DNA of 64,000 nt from an uncultured bacterium (GCA_905215775.1 CAJMRM010000004.1:1-64000), one strand, 5' to 3'; shown: positions 53,027-62,267, counted from the first letter of the stretch. Notes: generated from the sequence alone by a model not told the origin. Numbers and translations: made by a program.

Positions 53027-53755
53027 ATGTCAGGACATTCCAAATTTGCCAATATTAAACATAAGAAGGAAAAGAACGATGCGGCCAAGGGAAAGATCTT
53101 CACTGTGATCGGAAGAGAGATCGCCGTTGCAGTTAAGGAAGGCGGCGCAGATCCGGCCAATAACAGCAAGCTCCGCGATGTGATCGCCAAGGCCAAGGCC
53201 AACAACATGCCCAACGACACCATCGACCGCGGAATTAAAAAGGCAGCCGGGGATCTGGGTTCCGTAAACTATGAAAATCTGGTTTATGAGGGCTACGGTC
53301 CCAATGGGATCGCCATTATCGTAGAGACTCTGACAGACAACAAGAACCGTACTGCGGCCAATGTAAGGAGCGCCTTTACCAAGGGCGGCGGAAACGTAGG
53401 AGCCCAGGGAAGCGTGTCCTTCATGTTCGACAGAAAGGGCCAGATCATCATCGACAAGGAAGAGTGCGAGATGGATGCCGACGAGCTGATGATGGCGGCT
53501 CTGGACGCCGGAGCTGAGGACTTCTCCGAGGAGGAGGACAGCTTTGAGGTGGTGACCGATCCCGACGCCTTCAGCGAGGTGCGCGAGGCTCTGGAAAAGG
53601 CCGGTATCCCCATGATGCAGGCTGAGGTGACCATGATCCCCCAGAACTATGTGGAGCTGACCGACGATGACGCTATCAAGAAAATGAACCGGATCCTGGA
53701 TCTTTTAGATGAGGACGACGATGTCCAGGCTGTGTTCCATAACTGGGCAGAATAG
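53027..53755 (+). CDS. yebC: YebC/PmpR-family regulatory protein
   Basis: This 242-residue protein is of full family length and starts with the hallmark [46 protein letters not shown] and the acidic C-terminal part are also typical. YebC proteins were named transcriptional regulators; a role in helping ribosomes through proline-rich stretches has also been reported. AAGGAG lies 8 bases before the ATG at 53027; the longer open frame upstream covers the promoter region. Confidence 0.95.
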   Translation: MSGHSKFANIKHKKEKNDAAKGKIFTVIGREIAVAVKEGGADPANNSKLRDVIAKAKANNMPNDTIDRGIKKAAGDLGSVNYENLVYEGYGPNGIAIIVETLTDNKNRTAANVRSAFTKGGGNVGAQGSVSFMFDRKGQIIIDKEECEMDADELMMAALDAGAEDFSEEEDSFEVVTDPDAFSEVREALEKAGIPMMQAEVTMIPQNYVELTDDDAIKKMNRILDLLDEDDDVQAVFHNWAE

Positions 53756-53795
53756 AAAATGCCGGACGGGGAAGGAACGCCCTGTGCGAATGATG

Positions 53796-53843
53796 AAACT
53801 CCTTTCCGGAGCGTCTGAAGGACGAAACGGAGAGGAGTTTTTT
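53796..53843 (+). terminator. Terminator of yebC
   Basis: AACTCCTTTCCG pairs with CGGAGAGGAGTT over 12 positions (one wobble) and is followed by TTTTT. It sits just before the YbaK gene's ribosome binding site. Confidence 0.72.
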
Positions 53844-53863
53844 GGAAAAGAGGATAAAGATAT

Positions 53864-54340
53864 ATGAAAAAGCCAGCGAAGACCAATGTGATGCGTCTCC
53901 TGGACGCGGCAAAGATCCCTTATGAGGCAAAGGAGTATCCGGTGGATGAAAACGATCTTTCCGGAAGCCATGCGGCGGACCTCATGGGGGCGGACCATGG
54001 GAGCGTGTTTAAGACCCTTGTCCTGAAGGGGGAGAAGACGGGCTATATGGTATGCTGCATCCCAGTGGACGGCGAGGTGGATTTAAAGAAGGCGGCAAAG
54101 GCCGCCGGGGACAAGAAGGCAGAGATGCTTCCTATGAAGGAGCTTCTTCCGGTCACCGGTTATATCCGGGGAGGCTGTTCCCCCATCGGAATGAAAAAGA
54201 AATTCCCCACATACTTGGACCGGTCGGCGGAAAAGTATGAAAAAATCGCCGTCAGCGCTGGCATGCGGGGAGTCCAGGTGATCCTGTCCCCGGCGGATCT
54301 GGGGAGGTACGTGGGCGCTGAAATGGCAGATCTTATGTAA
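53864..54340 (+). CDS. YbaK-type Cys-tRNA(Pro) deacylase
   Basis: This 158-residue editing enzyme frees tRNA-Pro wrongly charged with cysteine. It shows TNVMRLLDAAKIPYEAKEY, the catalytic-loop Lys in FKTLVLKGEKTGYMVCCIPVDG-type sequence (VFKTLVL near 47-53), and GYIRGGCSPIGMKKKFPT, all YbaK hallmarks. AAGAGGATAAAGAT precedes the ATG. It lies 108 bases after yebC, beyond that gene's terminator. Confidence 0.93.
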   Translation: MKKPAKTNVMRLLDAAKIPYEAKEYPVDENDLSGSHAADLMGADHGSVFKTLVLKGEKTGYMVCCIPVDGEVDLKKAAKAAGDKKAEMLPMKELLPVTGYIRGGCSPIGMKKKFPTYLDRSAEKYEKIAVSAGMRGVQVILSPADLGRYVGAEMADLM

Positions 54341-54551
54341 AAGTGGTTGACATAAGGCGCAAAGCACCATAAAACCTCTTTAAAGTGGGGGATAAAAACT
54401 TAACAAATTTGTAATAAATGTTAAAAAATCATAGGGCCAATGGTAACAAAAATACATGGAAAATCAAGAAAAAGTTCTTGCAAAATGTTAAAAAAACATG
54501 ACAAAAGTTAAAAATAAGGCTGTGAAATACAACAAAAATGCAGAAGCCTTA
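54341..54551. other. A+T-rich non-coding stretch after the deacylase gene
   Basis: This stretch has repeated ATGTTAAAAAA-type words and no supportable gene. A TTGACA at 54348-54353 has no convincing -10 partner. No clear terminator for the deacylase gene is visible. Confidence 0.45.
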
Positions 54552-54622
54552 TTGACTTTTGGCCTCCCGTTCTCCTATAATCACAGACGCCGTCCGGAGG
54601 GACGGAAAAACAGCCATCTGTG
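54552..54622 (+). promoter_or_regulatory. Promoter and structured leader of the SleB-type gene
   Basis: TTGACT (54552-54557) and TATAAT (54576-54581) are 18 bases apart. The predicted transcript starts near a small two-tier hairpin: CACAGA (54582-54587) with TCTGTG (54617-54622) encloses CCGTCC (54590-54595) with GGACGG (54600-54605). The start codon is 45 bases further on. The hairpin does not match a riboswitch class I know. Confidence 0.55.
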
Positions 54623-54666
54623 TTCCGGAGGCTTTCCGGGGACAGAGAGGAGAAAAGAGGCAATCG

Positions 54667-55614
54667 ATGAAGCAGACATGGAACTCATTTCTTCAGACAG
54701 TTTTCCAGTATATAAAAATGCTGTCTGCCAGCGCACCTGCAAAAAGACGCCGGGATACGGCTGTCCTTACGGCAGGCATCCTTCTGGTGACAGCCATTAC
54801 CTTTGCCGCAGGAAGCTTTCCGGAAACGGGAAACGGCGCCATGGTGGCCTTTGCTGAGACGCCAGGAGAAACGGGCGTCCGGGAGGAAACGGCATCTGAG
54901 GGAATTCCGGATGAAGAAAAGGATGATCCAGAAAGTATAATGACGGCTGCGGAGGCCGCGGACATGGAAAACGGAGAGGAGACCGGAAAGGAGGAAACGG
55001 ACGGCAGCGGGGAAGCGCCTGAAGACGGAGGGGACGGAGACCCGGCAGAGGGAGAAGCTTCGGATCAGGAAACGGAAGCTGCTGCAATAGACTCCGGAGA
55101 TCAGAAGGGGGAAGCGGCCCGGGAGGAATCCGAGAGCTCCGGGGACGGGACTGCCCAGGAGGCTTTTGCTGCTGCGGAGGACCCGGTTTCTCAGGAGGAG
55201 GCTTCTGCTCCGGAAGCAGAGGAGGCCGGTTCCCAGATCTCTCTTTCAGACCGGGACTACCAGACGCTCCTTAGGATCGTCCAGGCAGAGGCCGGAAACT
55301 GCGACCGGATCGGCCGGATCCTGGTGGCCAATGTGATCTTAAACCGGGTGGAAAGCGATACCTTCCCGGATACGGTCCACGGCGTGGTTTATCAGAGGCA
55401 TCAGTTTTCACCGGTCAGCAATGGCTCCATTAACCGGTGCCGGGTCACAGACGCCACAGTCGAGGCGGTGGACAGTGCTCTGGCGGGAGAGGATTATTCC
55501 GATGGGGCCCTGTATTTTATGAACCGGAGGGCGTCCAGCAGGAAAAATGTCCGCTGGTTTGATAATCACCTGGACTTTTTGTTCAAACATGGGAACCATG
55601 AGTTCTTTAAATAG
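54667..55614 (+). CDS. SleB-type cell-wall hydrolase with acidic spacer
   Basis: This 315-residue protein has a membrane segment (about 34-52, TAVLTAGILLVTAITFAAG), a long Glu/Asp/Gly/Ala-rich spacer (about 65-220) and a C-terminal hydrolase_2/SleB domain (about 222-315; DYQTLLRIVQAEAGNCDRIGR, then ANVILNRVESDTFPDTVHG and YFMNRRAS). SleB and CwlJ enzymes cut cortex peptidoglycan at germination, but relatives also act in growing cells; the spacer and own sigma-A promoter leave both open. AAGAGGC lies 5 bases before the ATG at 54667. The spacer composition makes its length likely to vary between strains. Confidence 0.88.
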   Translation: MKQTWNSFLQTVFQYIKMLSASAPAKRRRDTAVLTAGILLVTAITFAAGSFPETGNGAMVAFAETPGETGVREETASEGIPDEEKDDPESIMTAAEAADMENGEETGKEETDGSGEAPEDGGDGDPAEGEASDQETEAAAIDSGDQKGEAAREESESSGDGTAQEAFAAAEDPVSQEEASAPEAEEAGSQISLSDRDYQTLLRIVQAEAGNCDRIGRILVANVILNRVESDTFPDTVHGVVYQRHQFSPVSNGSINRCRVTDATVEAVDSALAGEDYSDGALYFMNRRASSRKNVRWFDNHLDFLFKHGNHEFFK

Positions 55615-55616
55615 CG

Positions 55617-55656
55617 GAAAACCGGGATGGGGGAGAAAACCTGTTCCGGTTTTTGC
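55617..55656 (+). terminator. Terminator of the SleB-type gene
   Basis: AAAACCGGGA pairs with TTCCGGTTTT across a 20-base loop and is followed by TTGCTTTTT, directly after the stop codon. Confidence 0.62.
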
Positions 55657-55705
55657 TTTTTATGCAAATTTCATAAAAAACTAAAAAAATAAATCGCAAA
55701 ATGAA

Positions 55706-55734
55706 TTGACTTTATCCAAATTTGATGGGATAAT
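55706..55734 (+). promoter_or_regulatory. Promoter of pckA
   Basis: TTGACT at 55706-55711 and GATAAT at 55729-55734 are 17 bases apart, 40 bases before the start codon. Confidence 0.65.
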
Positions 55735-55773
55735 AGAGCCATCTAGTGACCAACACTCAAGGAGGTTTTTCAA

Positions 55774-57471
55774 ATGTCAACAAAGGCTTATTACCCAATC
55801 AGCGAAATTGGTAAAGGAAAAGTGGGATTTTCCAAAACCAGATCCATCATCGAGGGTGCTTTTTACGGCAACAACGTGGTAAAGGTAAATACCCTGAGAG
55901 AGGCTTATGAATTAGCAAAGAATTCTCCAGGAACGATCGTGACCGATATGCCCGTTTACAGAGGAGAGGAATTTGGTCTGGACAAGGACGCAAAGGTCCT
56001 GTTATTCAACGACGGCGCCATCACCGGCCGTTATGCGACTGCACGCCGCATCGCAGGCGAGCCTGGCGTGGACTGTGAAGCACTTGACAAGGTGGCAATG
56101 GACGCGATTTATGAGTCCCGTTGGAAAACCATGTACCATGCAGAGGTTTTCGTAGGCCTGGATCCGGAATTTATGGTTAAGGCCCACCTTCTGATCCCGG
56201 AGGGAGAAGAGAACATCATGTACAACTGGATGCTGAACTTCCAGTACATGTCTGATGAGTACGTAAAGATGTATAAAAAATCCAAACCCGTAGGCGACGG
56301 AAAAGAGCCGGATATCTATATCTTCTCCGATCCCCAGTGGTGCGGCTCCGACAGACCCAGCGTATCCTTGGACTGCCTGTCTGATCCCCAGAAGAAGACC
56401 CTGTGCTACTTCAATACCGATACCAACTGCGCATGCATCCTTGGTATGAGATATTTCGGCGAGCATAAGAAGGGTACCCTGACCATGGCATGGGCCATCG
56501 CAAACCGCAACGGCTACGCTTCCTGCCACGGCGGACAGAAGGAATACACACTGGCTGACGGCAGCAAGTATGTAGCTTCCGTATACGGCCTGTCCGGATC
56601 CGGAAAATCCACTCTGACCCATGCAAAGCATGGCGGCAAGTATGAGATTAAGGTCCTCCACGACGATGCGTTCATCATCAACACCGATACCTGCGCATCC
56701 ATCGCACTGGAGCCCACATATTTCGATAAGACGGCTGATTATCCCACCGGCTGCCCGGACAACCAGTATCTGCTGACTGCCCAGAACTGCTCTGCAACCA
56801 TGGACGAGGACGGAAAGATCCAGCTGGTAACCGAGGACGTGAGAAACGGAAACGGCCGTGCCATCAAGTCCAAATTATGGTCTCCCAACCGTGTGGACCG
56901 GATCGATTCTCCGGTAAATGCTATTTTCTGGATCATGAAGGATCCGACCATTCCGCCGGTAGTGAAATTAAAAGGAGCTTCCTTAGCTTCCGTTATGGGC
57001 GCAACCCTGGCAACAAAGAGATCCTCCGCAGAGCGTCTTGCTCCGGGCGTAGATCCCAACAAGCTGGTTGTGGTTCCGTATGCAAACCCGTTCCGTACAT
57101 ATCCGCTGGCCAACGACTATGAGAAATTCAAAAAGCTGGTTGAGGAAAAGAACGTGGACTGCTATATTGTAAACACCGGCGATTTCATGGGCAAGAAGGT
57201 AAAACCGGCCGACACCCTTGGAATCCTGGAGGCCATCGTTGAGAAGAAGGCAGACTTCCATCAGTGGGGTCCGTTCTCCGATATCGAGATCATGGATTGG
57301 GAAGGCTTTGTGCCGGATATGAACGATCAGGAATACGTAAGCCAGTTAAAGGCCCGTATGAATGACCGTGTCAACGAGATCAAGGAATTTGCAGTTGCCA
57401 AGGAAGGCTACGATAAGCTTCCGGACGACGCTCTTGAGGCCCTTGAGAGAGTTGTAAAAGAACTGAATTAA
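55774..57471 (+). CDS. pckA: Phosphoenolpyruvate carboxykinase (ATP)
   Basis: This 565-residue enzyme interconverts oxaloacetate and PEP with ATP/ADP. In gut anaerobes it often runs toward oxaloacetate, fixing CO2 and making ATP. The kinase-1a P-loop is GLSGSGKSTLTHAKHGG (about 273-289), followed by VLHDDAFIINTD (metal-binding kinase-2). The specific features place it with the ATP type rather than GTP type. AAGGAGG is 8 bases from the ATG and codon bias is strong, so it is highly expressed. It is transcribed alone, with its own promoter and terminator. Confidence 0.95.
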   Translation: MSTKAYYPISEIGKGKVGFSKTRSIIEGAFYGNNVVKVNTLREAYELAKNSPGTIVTDMPVYRGEEFGLDKDAKVLLFNDGAITGRYATARRIAGEPGVDCEALDKVAMDAIYESRWKTMYHAEVFVGLDPEFMVKAHLLIPEGEENIMYNWMLNFQYMSDEYVKMYKKSKPVGDGKEPDIYIFSDPQWCGSDRPSVSLDCLSDPQKKTLCYFNTDTNCACILGMRYFGEHKKGTLTMAWAIANRNGYASCHGGQKEYTLADGSKYVASVYGLSGSGKSTLTHAKHGGKYEIKVLHDDAFIINTDTCASIALEPTYFDKTADYPTGCPDNQYLLTAQNCSATMDEDGKIQLVTEDVRNGNGRAIKSKLWSPNRVDRIDSPVNAIFWIMKDPTIPPVVKLKGASLASVMGATLATKRSSAERLAPGVDPNKLVVVPYANPFRTYPLANDYEKFKKLVEEKNVDCYIVNTGDFMGKKVKPADTLGILEAIVEKKADFHQWGPFSDIEIMDWEGFVPDMNDQEYVSQLKARMNDRVNEIKEFAVAKEGYDKLPDDALEALERVVKELN

Positions 57472-57484
57472 ACACCGGGATCAT

Positions 57485-57513
57485 GGGCGCAGGGATTTTC
57501 CCTGCGCCCTTTT
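57485..57513 (+). terminator. Intrinsic terminator of pckA
   Basis: GGGCGCAGGG pairs exactly with CCCTGCGCCC around a 5-base loop, followed by TTTT. Confidence 0.87.
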
Positions 57514-57551
57514 AGCCAGTGCGCCACACGGCCAGAGAGGAGAAATAAAAC

Positions 57552-58214
57552 GTGGGAAAGCAGCATATTTTCTTTGACTTAGACGGGACTCTGACCGATT
57601 CCATGCCGGGGATCACCAGGGCCGTGCAGTATGCCCTGAAGCACTATGGCATTCAGGTGGAGGATCTGAACGTCCTAAAGCCCTTTGTGGGACCTCCGCT
57701 GCCGGAAAGCTTCCAGGAGTTTTATGATTTTTCGGATCATGATGCCCATGAGGCGGTTTTTGTGTTCCGGGAATATTATAATGTAAAGGGATGGATGGAG
57801 AACGCGCCGTTTCCCGGAGTGGAGGCCATGCTGCAGGGTCTGAAGGATGCGGGGAAGGAGCTTTACGTGGCTACGTCCAAACCGGAGGAAATGGCGAAAC
57901 GGGTCCTGGACTACTTTGGACTTACAAAATATTTCCGGTTCGTGGGAGGAGCAGAGGATGACGGCGGCGAAAAGCTGCGGGTGAAAAAGGACCAGGTGAT
58001 CCAGTATGTGATGGATACCTGCGGCCTTGGAAAAAAGGAAGAGATCATCATGGTGGGAGACCGCCGCCACGACATTGAGGGTGCAAAAAAAACGGGGATC
58101 GCCTCCGTGGGAGTCCTTTACGGCTACGGCGGCCGGGAGGAGCTTTCAGAAGCCGGGGCGGACTGGATCACAGAAACGCCGGAAACGCTGCTGGAGCTTC
58201 TTAAGAAATTGTAA
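57552..58214 (+). CDS. HAD-superfamily phosphatase
   Basis: This 220-residue enzyme is of the phosphoglycolate-phosphatase-like HAD type. It has motif I FFDLDGTLTDS, motif II VATSKPE, and motif IV MVGDRRHDIEGAK, with the cap domain between about 15 and 85. The substrate is unknown; 5'-nucleotidase-like or phosphoglycolate activity is possible. GTG at 57552 has AGAGGAG 9 bases upstream. It stands alone between pckA and the 6S RNA gene. Confidence 0.9.
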   Translation: MGKQHIFFDLDGTLTDSMPGITRAVQYALKHYGIQVEDLNVLKPFVGPPLPESFQEFYDFSDHDAHEAVFVFREYYNVKGWMENAPFPGVEAMLQGLKDAGKELYVATSKPEEMAKRVLDYFGLTKYFRFVGGAEDDGGEKLRVKKDQVIQYVMDTCGLGKKEEIIMVGDRRHDIEGAKKTGIASVGVLYGYGGREELSEAGADWITETPETLLELLKKL

Positions 58215-58267
58215 AAAATACGGATGGTTTTTCACAAAATATTTAAAATTACGGAAGTAATTGGAAC

Positions 58268-58296
58268 TTGAAAAAAGCGGACAGATGAGCTATAAT
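58268..58296 (+). promoter_or_regulatory. Promoter of the 6S RNA gene
   Basis: TTGAAA at 58268-58273 and a perfect TATAAT at 58291-58296 are 17 bases apart. No coding start follows within 300 bases, which fits a non-coding transcript. Confidence 0.75.
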
Positions 58297-58302
58297 AGGT
58301 CC

Positions 58303-58507
58303 ATAAGAAAACAGGACCGCAATTCCTGGAATGTTCGATACTCCTGTTTATTTTGAACCTACATTATGACAAACGGGATTCCTATATTTTTAAACGGATG
58401 TCAGGCCTCCTTATGAGTGGAAGGCAGATGTTTAAGTGCGGTTGCCCACCTAGCAAAGCTAGGAGTCAATTATGCAGGAACCGGCATTTTGGGATTTGCG
58501 AAAGATA
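58303..58507 (+). ncRNA. ssrS: 6S RNA
   Basis: This transcript of about 205 bases lies between a consensus promoter and an intrinsic terminator and has no credible protein. Its ends pair as in 6S RNA: CGCAATTCCTGGAATGTTCG (58318-58337) with CGGCATTTTGGGATTTGCG (58482-58500), including the ATGTTCG/CGGCAT pairing seen in E. coli 6S. An inner hairpin ACCTAGCAAAGCTAGG near 58448-58463 matches the expected 3'-side helix, and the unpaired middle would mimic an open promoter. 6S RNA binds sigma-A RNA polymerase and lowers transcription in stationary phase. Exact ends are estimated. Confidence 0.82.
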
Positions 58508-58539
58508 AAAGCAGCGAGCAATCGCTGCTTTCCTGTTTT
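58508..58539 (+). terminator. Terminator of the 6S RNA gene
   Basis: AAAGCAGCGA pairs exactly with TCGCTGCTTT around GCAA, followed by CCTGTTTT. Confidence 0.82.
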
Positions 58540-58658
58540 CATGGGGACTCTCCCGCGGCCGCAATCTGGCCCTTCCTAATTGATGGAAAATGTGGTATGG
58601 TATAGAAGAGAGACAACCGATACATAATGGAAAAATCTGCCGAGGAGAAGAGACGGAT

Positions 58659-59924
58659 ATGAAAAACCACAGATTTGACAGATATCTTTATATGGGGATC
58701 ACGGCGGTGCTGGTGCTGGCGGCAGCTACGGCCGTAATCTTCCTGTTCCTGGAAAGAAAGGCGATCCTGGCCCTGGGCGGCCGGATCGTGTCGATCCTGA
58801 CCCCGATCATCTATGGAGCGGTGCTGGCGTTTTTATTTTCGCCTGTATACAACGGCGGCGCACGGTTTATGGGAGATCTGCTGGGGAAAAAAATGAAAAA
58901 TGAGAAGCTGAGGGTCTTTCTCCAAAAGACCGTGGGAACGCTCCTCAGCCTGATGCTTCTGTACATTATTGTTGTAAGCCTGGCAATGATGATCATTCCC
59001 CAGCTGTATTCCAGCATTGCCGGGATCGTGAACACCATGCCGGTGTATATCCAGAATCTTTATGAATGGCTCACGGGACTTTTTGCCAATAACCCTCCCC
59101 TGGAGGAGATGGTGCTTTCGGTATACCAGCAGGCGGTGATCGCCATCCAGGAATGGTCTTCCAGCAATCTGATTCCCCATCTGCAGAGCATCAGCAGCTT
59201 CAAGAGCCTGGAAAGGATCCTGGGCGGGGTTTCCAGCGGCGTGATCAACGTTTTCAACCTGGCAAAAAATATCCTGATCGGCCTCATTGTCATGGTCTAT
59301 CTTTTAAACATCAAGGATACGCTGACGGCCCAGGTGAAAAAGATCGTTTATGCCCTTCTTCCAGTGCGGGCTGCCAACGGGACCGTGGAGGAATTCCGGT
59401 ATATCCATAAAGTTTTTTCGGGCTTTATTATCGGAAAGCTGATCGATTCCCTGATCATAGGGGTCTTATGCTTTGTCCTGATGAACCTGTTTAAGCTGCC
59501 GTTTGCCCTTCTGATCAGCGTTATTGTGGGCGTTACCAATGTGATCCCGTTTTTTGGCCCCTTTATAGGAGCCATTCCCAGCGCGGTCCTGGTATTTTTG
59601 ATAAGCCCCAGGCAGTGTCTGTATTTTATAGGGCTGGTCCTGGTGCTCCAGCAGTTTGACGGGAATATCCTGGGCCCCAAGATCCTGGGGGATTCCACAG
59701 GGCTTTCCAGCTTCTGGGTCCTGTCTTCCATCCTGTTCTTCGGGGGATTATGGGGCTTTGTCGGCATGATCGTCGCAGTGCCGCTGACGGCGGTTGTATT
59801 TGACCTGTTTTCCAAATTCCAGTGCCATTTCTTACAGAAGAAAAACCTTTCGCAGAATACAGACGACTATATGGATCTGGAAAAGATCGATGCGGACAGC
59901 GGCAGGTTTATCAGACAGAAATAA
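58659..59924 (+). CDS. AI-2E-family transporter
   Basis: This 421-residue membrane protein has about eight hydrophobic segments. The family signature in the C-terminal half is seen as FSGFIIGKLIDSLIIGVLCF, VGVTNVIPFFGPFIGAIPSA and FDGNILGPKILGDSTGLSSFWVL. The family includes AI-2 exporters, sodium/proton antiporters and proteins of unknown cargo, so no substrate is given. AGGAG lies 11 bases before the ATG at 58659. The SpoIID-domain gene follows after 9 bases. Confidence 0.92.
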   Translation: MKNHRFDRYLYMGITAVLVLAAATAVIFLFLERKAILALGGRIVSILTPIIYGAVLAFLFSPVYNGGARFMGDLLGKKMKNEKLRVFLQKTVGTLLSLMLLYIIVVSLAMMIIPQLYSSIAGIVNTMPVYIQNLYEWLTGLFANNPPLEEMVLSVYQQAVIAIQEWSSSNLIPHLQSISSFKSLERILGGVSSGVINVFNLAKNILIGLIVMVYLLNIKDTLTAQVKKIVYALLPVRAANGTVEEFRYIHKVFSGFIIGKLIDSLIIGVLCFVLMNLFKLPFALLISVIVGVTNVIPFFGPFIGAIPSAVLVFLISPRQCLYFIGLVLVLQQFDGNILGPKILGDSTGLSSFWVLSSILFFGGLWGFVGMIVAVPLTAVVFDLFSKFQCHFLQKKNLSQNTDDYMDLEKIDADSGRFIRQK

Positions 59925-59933
59925 CGAGGTGCT

Positions 59934-62231
59934 ATGGACGAAAAAAAGAAACTGATCAACTGGACGGCAGGGATCTCCACGGTGATCGTGGCCCTGCTCA
60001 TCATTATCGTGGTCATGGAGCCCCGGGGGAACGGCGTGTCCCGGGCGGCGGCTTCCAGGGCCATTGCCCTTACCCTGGCAGGGGAGGATACGATCCGTGC
60101 AGAAGGACCGGAGACCTCCTTTTTTCCGGAGGAGCTGCGGGATCAATGGTATGTGAAATACATGGATTATCTCTATGCCAGAGGATATCTGGATCCGAAG
60201 GTCTGCTTTCCGTCGGAGGGAGGAGCCGTTTCGGCAGTTACCTATGGGGAGCTGTCCGGCTGGGTGACCGCTGCCGGAGGGGAGGGGGAGCCCTCTCTTG
60301 CGGGATATGTGACGGAACCGGCGGGGAAAAAGGCTGGAAAGGCTGTGGATAAGGCCGGATTCTGGGAATTTTATGATGCGTTCCGGGCCTTTGCAGATCC
60401 GGAAGGAAATGTAAAGGAGATTGAAACGGATCTTTACGGCACACCGGGAAATGTGGACGGGGCGCTGCCGTGGACGGCCTACACAAAGGATGGACGGTTT
60501 TTATTTGAGGGCCTTTCGCTGGATTCCTATATTGATAAAACCGTAAAGCTCCTGGTACGGGACGATGGGATCATCAAGGTCCAGGGAGTGGTTTCCGATG
60601 AGATCGTATATGAAAATGCGTGGATATCCGGTTTCTCCGGAAATACGGTGACGGTGTTCATCGGAAATATCCAGCGGGAATTTCCTGTAAAGGGCGTCCT
60701 TAAGGATGAAGATGAGATATCGGGCCAGATCGGGGACCTGTATCTGAAAAATGGGAAGCCCAGCCGTCTGGTATTAAAGAAGGAGACCATCACCGGGACG
60801 GTCCTTTCGGTGCGGGAGAATGAGATCGAGATCGAGGGCTACGGCACCGTTCCCCTGGCTGAGAACTTTAAGATCTACCGTACCTACGGTGTTTTAAAGG
60901 AACAGAAGAAATCAGATATTCTGGTGGGCTATCATATGCAGACCTTTGTGGTGGCCGGGGACGAGATCTGCGCGGCCCTGACGACGGAGAAGCCGGAGAT
61001 CGATAATATCCGGGTTCTGCTGATGACTACAAATTTTAAATCCCTGTTCCACCCGGAGATCACGCTGGTCTGTGATTCCATGGCAGTGCTGGAATACGGG
61101 GATGAAAAGGATAAAAAGACCCAGTCTGTGGCGGCGGGAGAGCCCGTGACCATTTCAGCGGGGGATTCCCGTCTGGAAAGCGGCCGTATGGTATTCCGCC
61201 CGGCCAACGAAGGGGGGATGATCACGGTCCAGAGTATCGAGCGGAGCCAGGGAACCCCGGTGTATCCGGGTCATATGGAGATCACCGGGGAGGAGGATGG
61301 CCTTCTGTTACTGAATGAGGTGGACCTGGAGGAGTATCTGAAGCGGGTGGTGCCCAGCGAAATGCCGTATACGTATGAGCTGGAGGCCTTGAAGGCTCAG
61401 GCGGTCTGCGCCAGGACCTATGCCTGGAGGCAGATCCAGGGAAGCTCTTACTCGGAATACGGAGCCCATGTGGACGACAGTACCGGCTTCCAGGTATATA
61501 ATAATACCTCGGTCTATGAGACCACCGATGCGGCTGTCAATGAAACCTTCGGCCAGATGGCAGCCTATGACGGCCAGCCCATCGACGCTCTTTATTATTC
61601 CACCTCCTGCGGTCATGGCACCGACGGGACCGTGTGGGGAAACGATGCCTCGGCGACACCGTATTTAAAGGCTGTTTCCATCAATGAAAAAAGAAAGCCT
61701 CTGGATCTGACCTCCAACGAGGCCTTCGGTACCTTTATCCGGGATATGGATGCGGAGGCCTACGATTCAGAATTTGCCATGTTCCGCTGGAATGTGAAGA
61801 CCGACAGCCAGATCCTGGCGGAAAAGATCGGCGGGGTCGGACGGATCACCGGCCTTACAGTGACAGAACGGGGGCCCGGCGGCGTGGCCAAGGCACTGAA
61901 GGTGGTCGGAACAGAGGGCTCCAAGACCTTCACCAGCCAGAGCAAGGTCCGGAGTGTGCTGGGAAATGCCAGACTGGTATTCAGCCGGAAGGACGGCAGT
62001 ACGTACACCGGGTGGGATACGCTCCCCAGCAGCTTTATCTACATAGAAAACCAGGGAACCGATGAGAACGGCGTTACCTCCTTTATGATCTACGGCGGAG
62101 GCTACGGCCATGGAGCAGGAATGAGCCAGAATGGGGCCCAGGGAATGGCAAAGGAAGGGAAAAGCTATAAGGAGATCCTGAAATTTTTCTATGAGGGATG
62201 TGAGACGGTCGATATTGGAGATGTGGTGTAA
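59934..62231 (+). CDS. SpoIID/LytB-domain cell-wall protein
   Basis: This 765-residue protein has a short cytoplasmic start, one membrane segment (about 10-28, AGISTVIVALLIIIVVM), a long extracellular region of beta-rich character (about 30-440) and a C-terminal SpoIID domain (about 455-755). The domain shows EVDLEEYLKRVVPSEMP, LEALKAQAVCARTYAW, YYSTSCGHGTDGTVWG and YGGGYGHGAGMSQNGAQGMA. SpoIID is a lytic transglycosylase needed for forespore engulfment; the relatives called LytB act in vegetative walls. At twice SpoIID length and without a spoIIQ or spoIIID neighbour, this is more likely a vegetative or accessory relative. GAGGTG precedes the ATG. Confidence 0.92.
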   Translation: MDEKKKLINWTAGISTVIVALLIIIVVMEPRGNGVSRAAASRAIALTLAGEDTIRAEGPETSFFPEELRDQWYVKYMDYLYARGYLDPKVCFPSEGGAVSAVTYGELSGWVTAAGGEGEPSLAGYVTEPAGKKAGKAVDKAGFWEFYDAFRAFADPEGNVKEIETDLYGTPGNVDGALPWTAYTKDGRFLFEGLSLDSYIDKTVKLLVRDDGIIKVQGVVSDEIVYENAWISGFSGNTVTVFIGNIQREFPVKGVLKDEDEISGQIGDLYLKNGKPSRLVLKKETITGTVLSVRENEIEIEGYGTVPLAENFKIYRTYGVLKEQKKSDILVGYHMQTFVVAGDEICAALTTEKPEIDNIRVLLMTTNFKSLFHPEITLVCDSMAVLEYGDEKDKKTQSVAAGEPVTISAGDSRLESGRMVFRPANEGGMITVQSIERSQGTPVYPGHMEITGEEDGLLLLNEVDLEEYLKRVVPSEMPYTYELEALKAQAVCARTYAWRQIQGSSYSEYGAHVDDSTGFQVYNNTSVYETTDAAVNETFGQMAAYDGQPIDALYYSTSCGHGTDGTVWGNDASATPYLKAVSINEKRKPLDLTSNEAFGTFIRDMDAEAYDSEFAMFRWNVKTDSQILAEKIGGVGRITGLTVTERGPGGVAKALKVVGTEGSKTFTSQSKVRSVLGNARLVFSRKDGSTYTGWDTLPSSFIYIENQGTDENGVTSFMIYGGGYGHGAGMSQNGAQGMAKEGKSYKEILKFFYEGCETVDIGDVV

Positions 62232-62262
62232 AAAAGGGAGCTGCGATCTGCAGCTCCCTTTA
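62231..62262. terminator. Shared terminator between convergent genes
   Basis: AAAGGGAGCTGC and GCAGCTCCCTTT form a perfect 12-bp stem. On the minus strand TTTTTT follows, giving a strong end for the sugar-kinase gene; on the plus strand it lies directly after the SpoIID stop codon. Confidence 0.82.
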
Positions 62263-62267
62263 TGGTT

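Noticed and set aside
54498..54857. 119-residue plus-strand frame before and inside the SleB-type gene
   Set aside because: It crosses the promoter and leader and then shadows the real gene in another frame.
58417..58605. 62-residue plus-strand frame
   Set aside because: It overlaps the 6S RNA 3' half and terminator; no ribosome binding site.
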